This document shows positions 61,866 through 64,000 of a stretch of DNA of 64,000 nt, in pieces. Both the position numbers and the translations under genes were made by a program. Each line of letters opens with the position of its first letter. Within the stretch, counting starts at the first letter, position 1. This stretch comes from Tillus elongatus (Eukaryota > Arthropoda > Insecta > Coleoptera > Cleridae), in assembly GCA_964006375.1 (NCBI GenBank), contig OZ023263.1, forward strand, positions 138,914,173 to 138,978,172. The letters are read 5' to 3'. The notes beneath the pieces are model-generated. The model had not been told where the DNA came from and searched no databases. It saw nothing but the letters and a program-made list of their open reading frames with translations.

Positions 61866-62866
61866 ATGGAATGTGCGGGATGCAAGAATACACTGTCATC
61901 TGAAGAAGTGAAATTGAAAATGGTTTGTGACTGTTGCAGTGCTGCTTATTGTTCCGGCTGCTCTGGACTTAATGCCACTGAAAGCAGGGTCACTCGGATG
62001 GCTGCTGGCAACAAGAAGATGAAATTCTACTGTGATGATTGTCTCCTAATTGTAAATGACCGTATCTCTAATTTTAAGGCTTGTTCTAGTGAGTTGGTCA
62101 GGAAGTTTGTTTATGATTTGAATATTGTGGGAGATGAAATTGTGCGTCAAATGAGGCAGGTCTTTGATGAGCAGATTCATGCTTTGAGTAAAGAGTTTTC
62201 ACATGAAATATCTAAAATGAAAACTCAGATCGATGTCTTGACTAAGTCTAATGTTGACCTGTTGAGGTGTAGTGAGGGTCATGAGGAGGGCAGAGGGAGC
62301 GGTTTGTCCAGGTCTGGTCCTCCTGTTAAGCCAGCTACCAGTGTTACTAAGGCAGGTTGCCCCAGAGAGTGCACGATACAGACATCAACCAGGAAGCAGA
62401 TATCCAGGGCAGGCGGCATTACTTCGGTTTCTGGGCAGGCACAGGGATCTTCTTCGGCTTTTGATGGTGATACTCGTCGCTCCAAGGGACCTGTGAGGAT
62501 TCCAGTGTCGGCTGTTCATGGGCCTGTTGGACGTATGGCCCCCATCATGTAAGGGTAGTTCCACTTCTATTCTGCAGCACTTCGGAGACGATGGATACAC
62601 GTTAATAGTGTGCAGCCAGGCACTACTGTTGAGCAGATTGCCAATTATATCAAGGATGAGTTAGGCGTGTAAGAAGTAAATATACTGCCTTTGACTTCTA
62701 ATGACAATTACTGCTCTTTCAAGGTTGGTGTCCTTGATCAGGATTTTGATTTAATGATTAATGAAGAAAAATGGCCTACTAACATAGCTATAAGAGAATT
62801 TGTTACCCACTCTCGGGGCGGCGCATCTTATTTTCCGGGGACGGCGCCGCCATTGGGGGAGAACTA
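61866..62866 (+). pseudogene. LINE ORF1 with PHD-like zinc finger and C-terminal RRM-like part
   Basis: ATG at 61866. The Cys pattern C3-x2-C6, C21-x2-C24, C29-x2-C32, C56-x2-C59 is a PHD-like finger, with Tyr where His is usual. Residues ~75-140 form a coiled coil (EIVRQMRQVFDEQIHALSKE), then a Ser/Gly-rich linker. A stop at 62550 ends the first frame. In shifted frames the C-terminal domain continues as RRRWIHVNSVQPGTTVEQIA and NYCSFKVGVLDQDFD, ending INEEKWPTNIAIREF, as in CR1/L2-type ORF1 proteins. These bind nucleic acid during retrotransposition. Confidence 0.75.
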
Positions 62867-62879
62867 GTATCTGACTGCT

Positions 62880-64000
62880 GCCTGATTTATTTTTAGAATG
62901 TAAGAGGTCTTCGCAGTAAAGTTGACGAGTTTTTTAGAAGTACACTTGCTTGCAATTATGAAATCATTGTGTTTACTGAAACATGGCTTAATTGTGATTT
63001 TTTAAACAGTGAACTTTTTAGCAATAATGATGTACCTTTTCGCAGAGATAGGGACCTGTTTTAACTGGTTTTTGCAGAGGTGGTGGTGTTCTCATAGCTC
63101 TTTCGGATAAGCTGAATGGATCTGTGATTGACGCTGTATCGGTTCCTTTCCTTATTATGAAGACTTATGGATCAAAATGGATTTATACGACAATAAATTA
63201 GTGTTTGCGGTGGTATATTTGCCTCATAATTCTTGTTTTGAGGCATAACAAAGTTTTGTCAACAAGTATGAACACTTAAAAAATACGTATAGTGGATCTA
63301 AGTTTTTGATTTTTCGTGATTTTAATCTGCCACATATTAGTTTGGTTTTGTGAAGATGATTTTATTGTGCCTCATTGTGGACAGAATATATGTGCTGAGA
63401 TTGTGACTGACTCAATGTACTTCCTGGAAATGGAACAAATTAATGCTGTGCAGAATTCTAATGATAAAATCCTAGATCTAGCCTTTTCTGACTTCCACGA
63501 AGTCACAGTTGAAGAGAGTACAAATCCTTTATCTCGAGTTGATCTGCATCATCCTCCTTTGGAAGTGACAGTTAGTTTTACGTATCTTCCTTCACTCAGG
63601 AGTGAAACTCAAGTTGAAATATTTGATTTTGACAAAGCTGACTATGCTTTGTGTGAATCAGTGTTTCTTGGATTATGACTGGTCTTTTATTGATTACTCA
63701 AGTGATCTTGATCTGTTAACACATCAGTTTTACAATGTGTTGTACAAGGCTATTAGCCAAAATGTTCCATCTAAAACAGTGAAAAGTTCTAAATATTCTC
63801 GGTGGTTTGATTCGGAGCTTTGTAGTCATCACTGAAAAAAAAAGTTACCGTAAATTTAAAAGAACTGGTCTTGAATCTGATTATATGAAATATTCTAATC
63901 TTAGACGTGAACACATCAGTTTTACAATGTGTTGTACAAGGCTATTAGCCAAAATGTTCCATCTAAAACAGTGAAAAGTTCTAAATATCCTCGGTGGTTT
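62880..64000 (+). pseudogene. LINE ORF2 (endonuclease part), decayed and cut by the window end
   Basis: NVRGLRSKVDEFFRSTLACN, IIVFTETWLNCDFL, DVPFRRDRDLF and GGGVLIALSDKLNGS match the apurinic-type endonuclease of CR1/L2/jockey-group LINEs. ILDLAFSDFHEV and RVDLHHPPLEV follow, where the active-site SDH-type motif is altered. Frameshifts and stops. It belongs with the ORF1 at 61866. Confidence 0.8.
63718..64000 (+). repeat. Direct duplication of 91 bp within the LINE
   Basis: 63718-63808 recurs at 63910-64000 with one mismatch (TATTCTCGG versus TATCCTCGG). The second copy is cut by the window end and may be longer. Confidence 0.85.

Overview
This window looks like AT-rich nuclear DNA of an arthropod, most likely an insect. 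The only host gene I can support has insect-like short exons in very long introns, and the repeat spectrum is animal: Penelope-like, Ty3/gypsy, Ty1/copia, jockey/CR1-type LINEs, Tc1, mariner, hAT and piggyBac relics, and tRNA- and 5S-derived SINEs. I cannot name the species.

Host gene. Four + strand exons (31655-31752, 40667-40934, 45146-45457, 48755-48983) join with perfect phase into the DH-PH core of a PLEKHG1/2/3-type Rho guanine-nucleotide exchange factor. First and last exons lie outside what I can find. The introns are filled with transposons, including a structurally intact copia element (49609-54605) that landed in a piggyBac relic.

Layout. 1-1700: end of a (TA)n-bearing repeat plus foldback/MITE copies. 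1700-4530: decayed Penelope-like element (PLE, minus strand) ending in a hammerhead motif. 4530-12150: a (TA)n repeat split by an LTR element with ~2.45 kb LTRs and a deleted pol. 12150-19140: small repeats, a foldback, a tRNA-SINE, a mariner fragment and a 99-bp hammerhead insertion. 19138-26775: another (TA)n repeat, split by a 6.7-kb Ty3/gypsy element. 27180-28100: foldback in a TA tract. 29146-30782: inverted array of ~310-bp hammerhead-ribozyme repeats, interrupted by a LINE. 33-36.6 kb: LINE relic, foldback and 5S-SINE. 36.6-40.5 kb: large mirrored composite with a hammerhead foldback. 42-44.4 kb: Tc1 relic and a second hammerhead repeat locus. 46.5-48.05 kb: complete (TA)n repeat plus hAT derivative. 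49.4-55.3 kb: piggyBac relic with the copia insertion. 56.2 kb: foldback. 57-64 kb: LINE relics.

Main discovery. The window holds two families of hammerhead-type self-cleaving RNA motifs. One is a canonical type I hammerhead in ~310-bp repeats, with compensatory stem changes between loci. The other is a hammerhead-like variant with one extra nucleotide before stem II, carried by the PLE and by small insertions. Most of these elements are arranged as snap-back inverted repeats. Long (TA)n tracts inside a Helitron/HINE-like repeat family act as repeated insertion sites for LTR elements and for these foldbacks.
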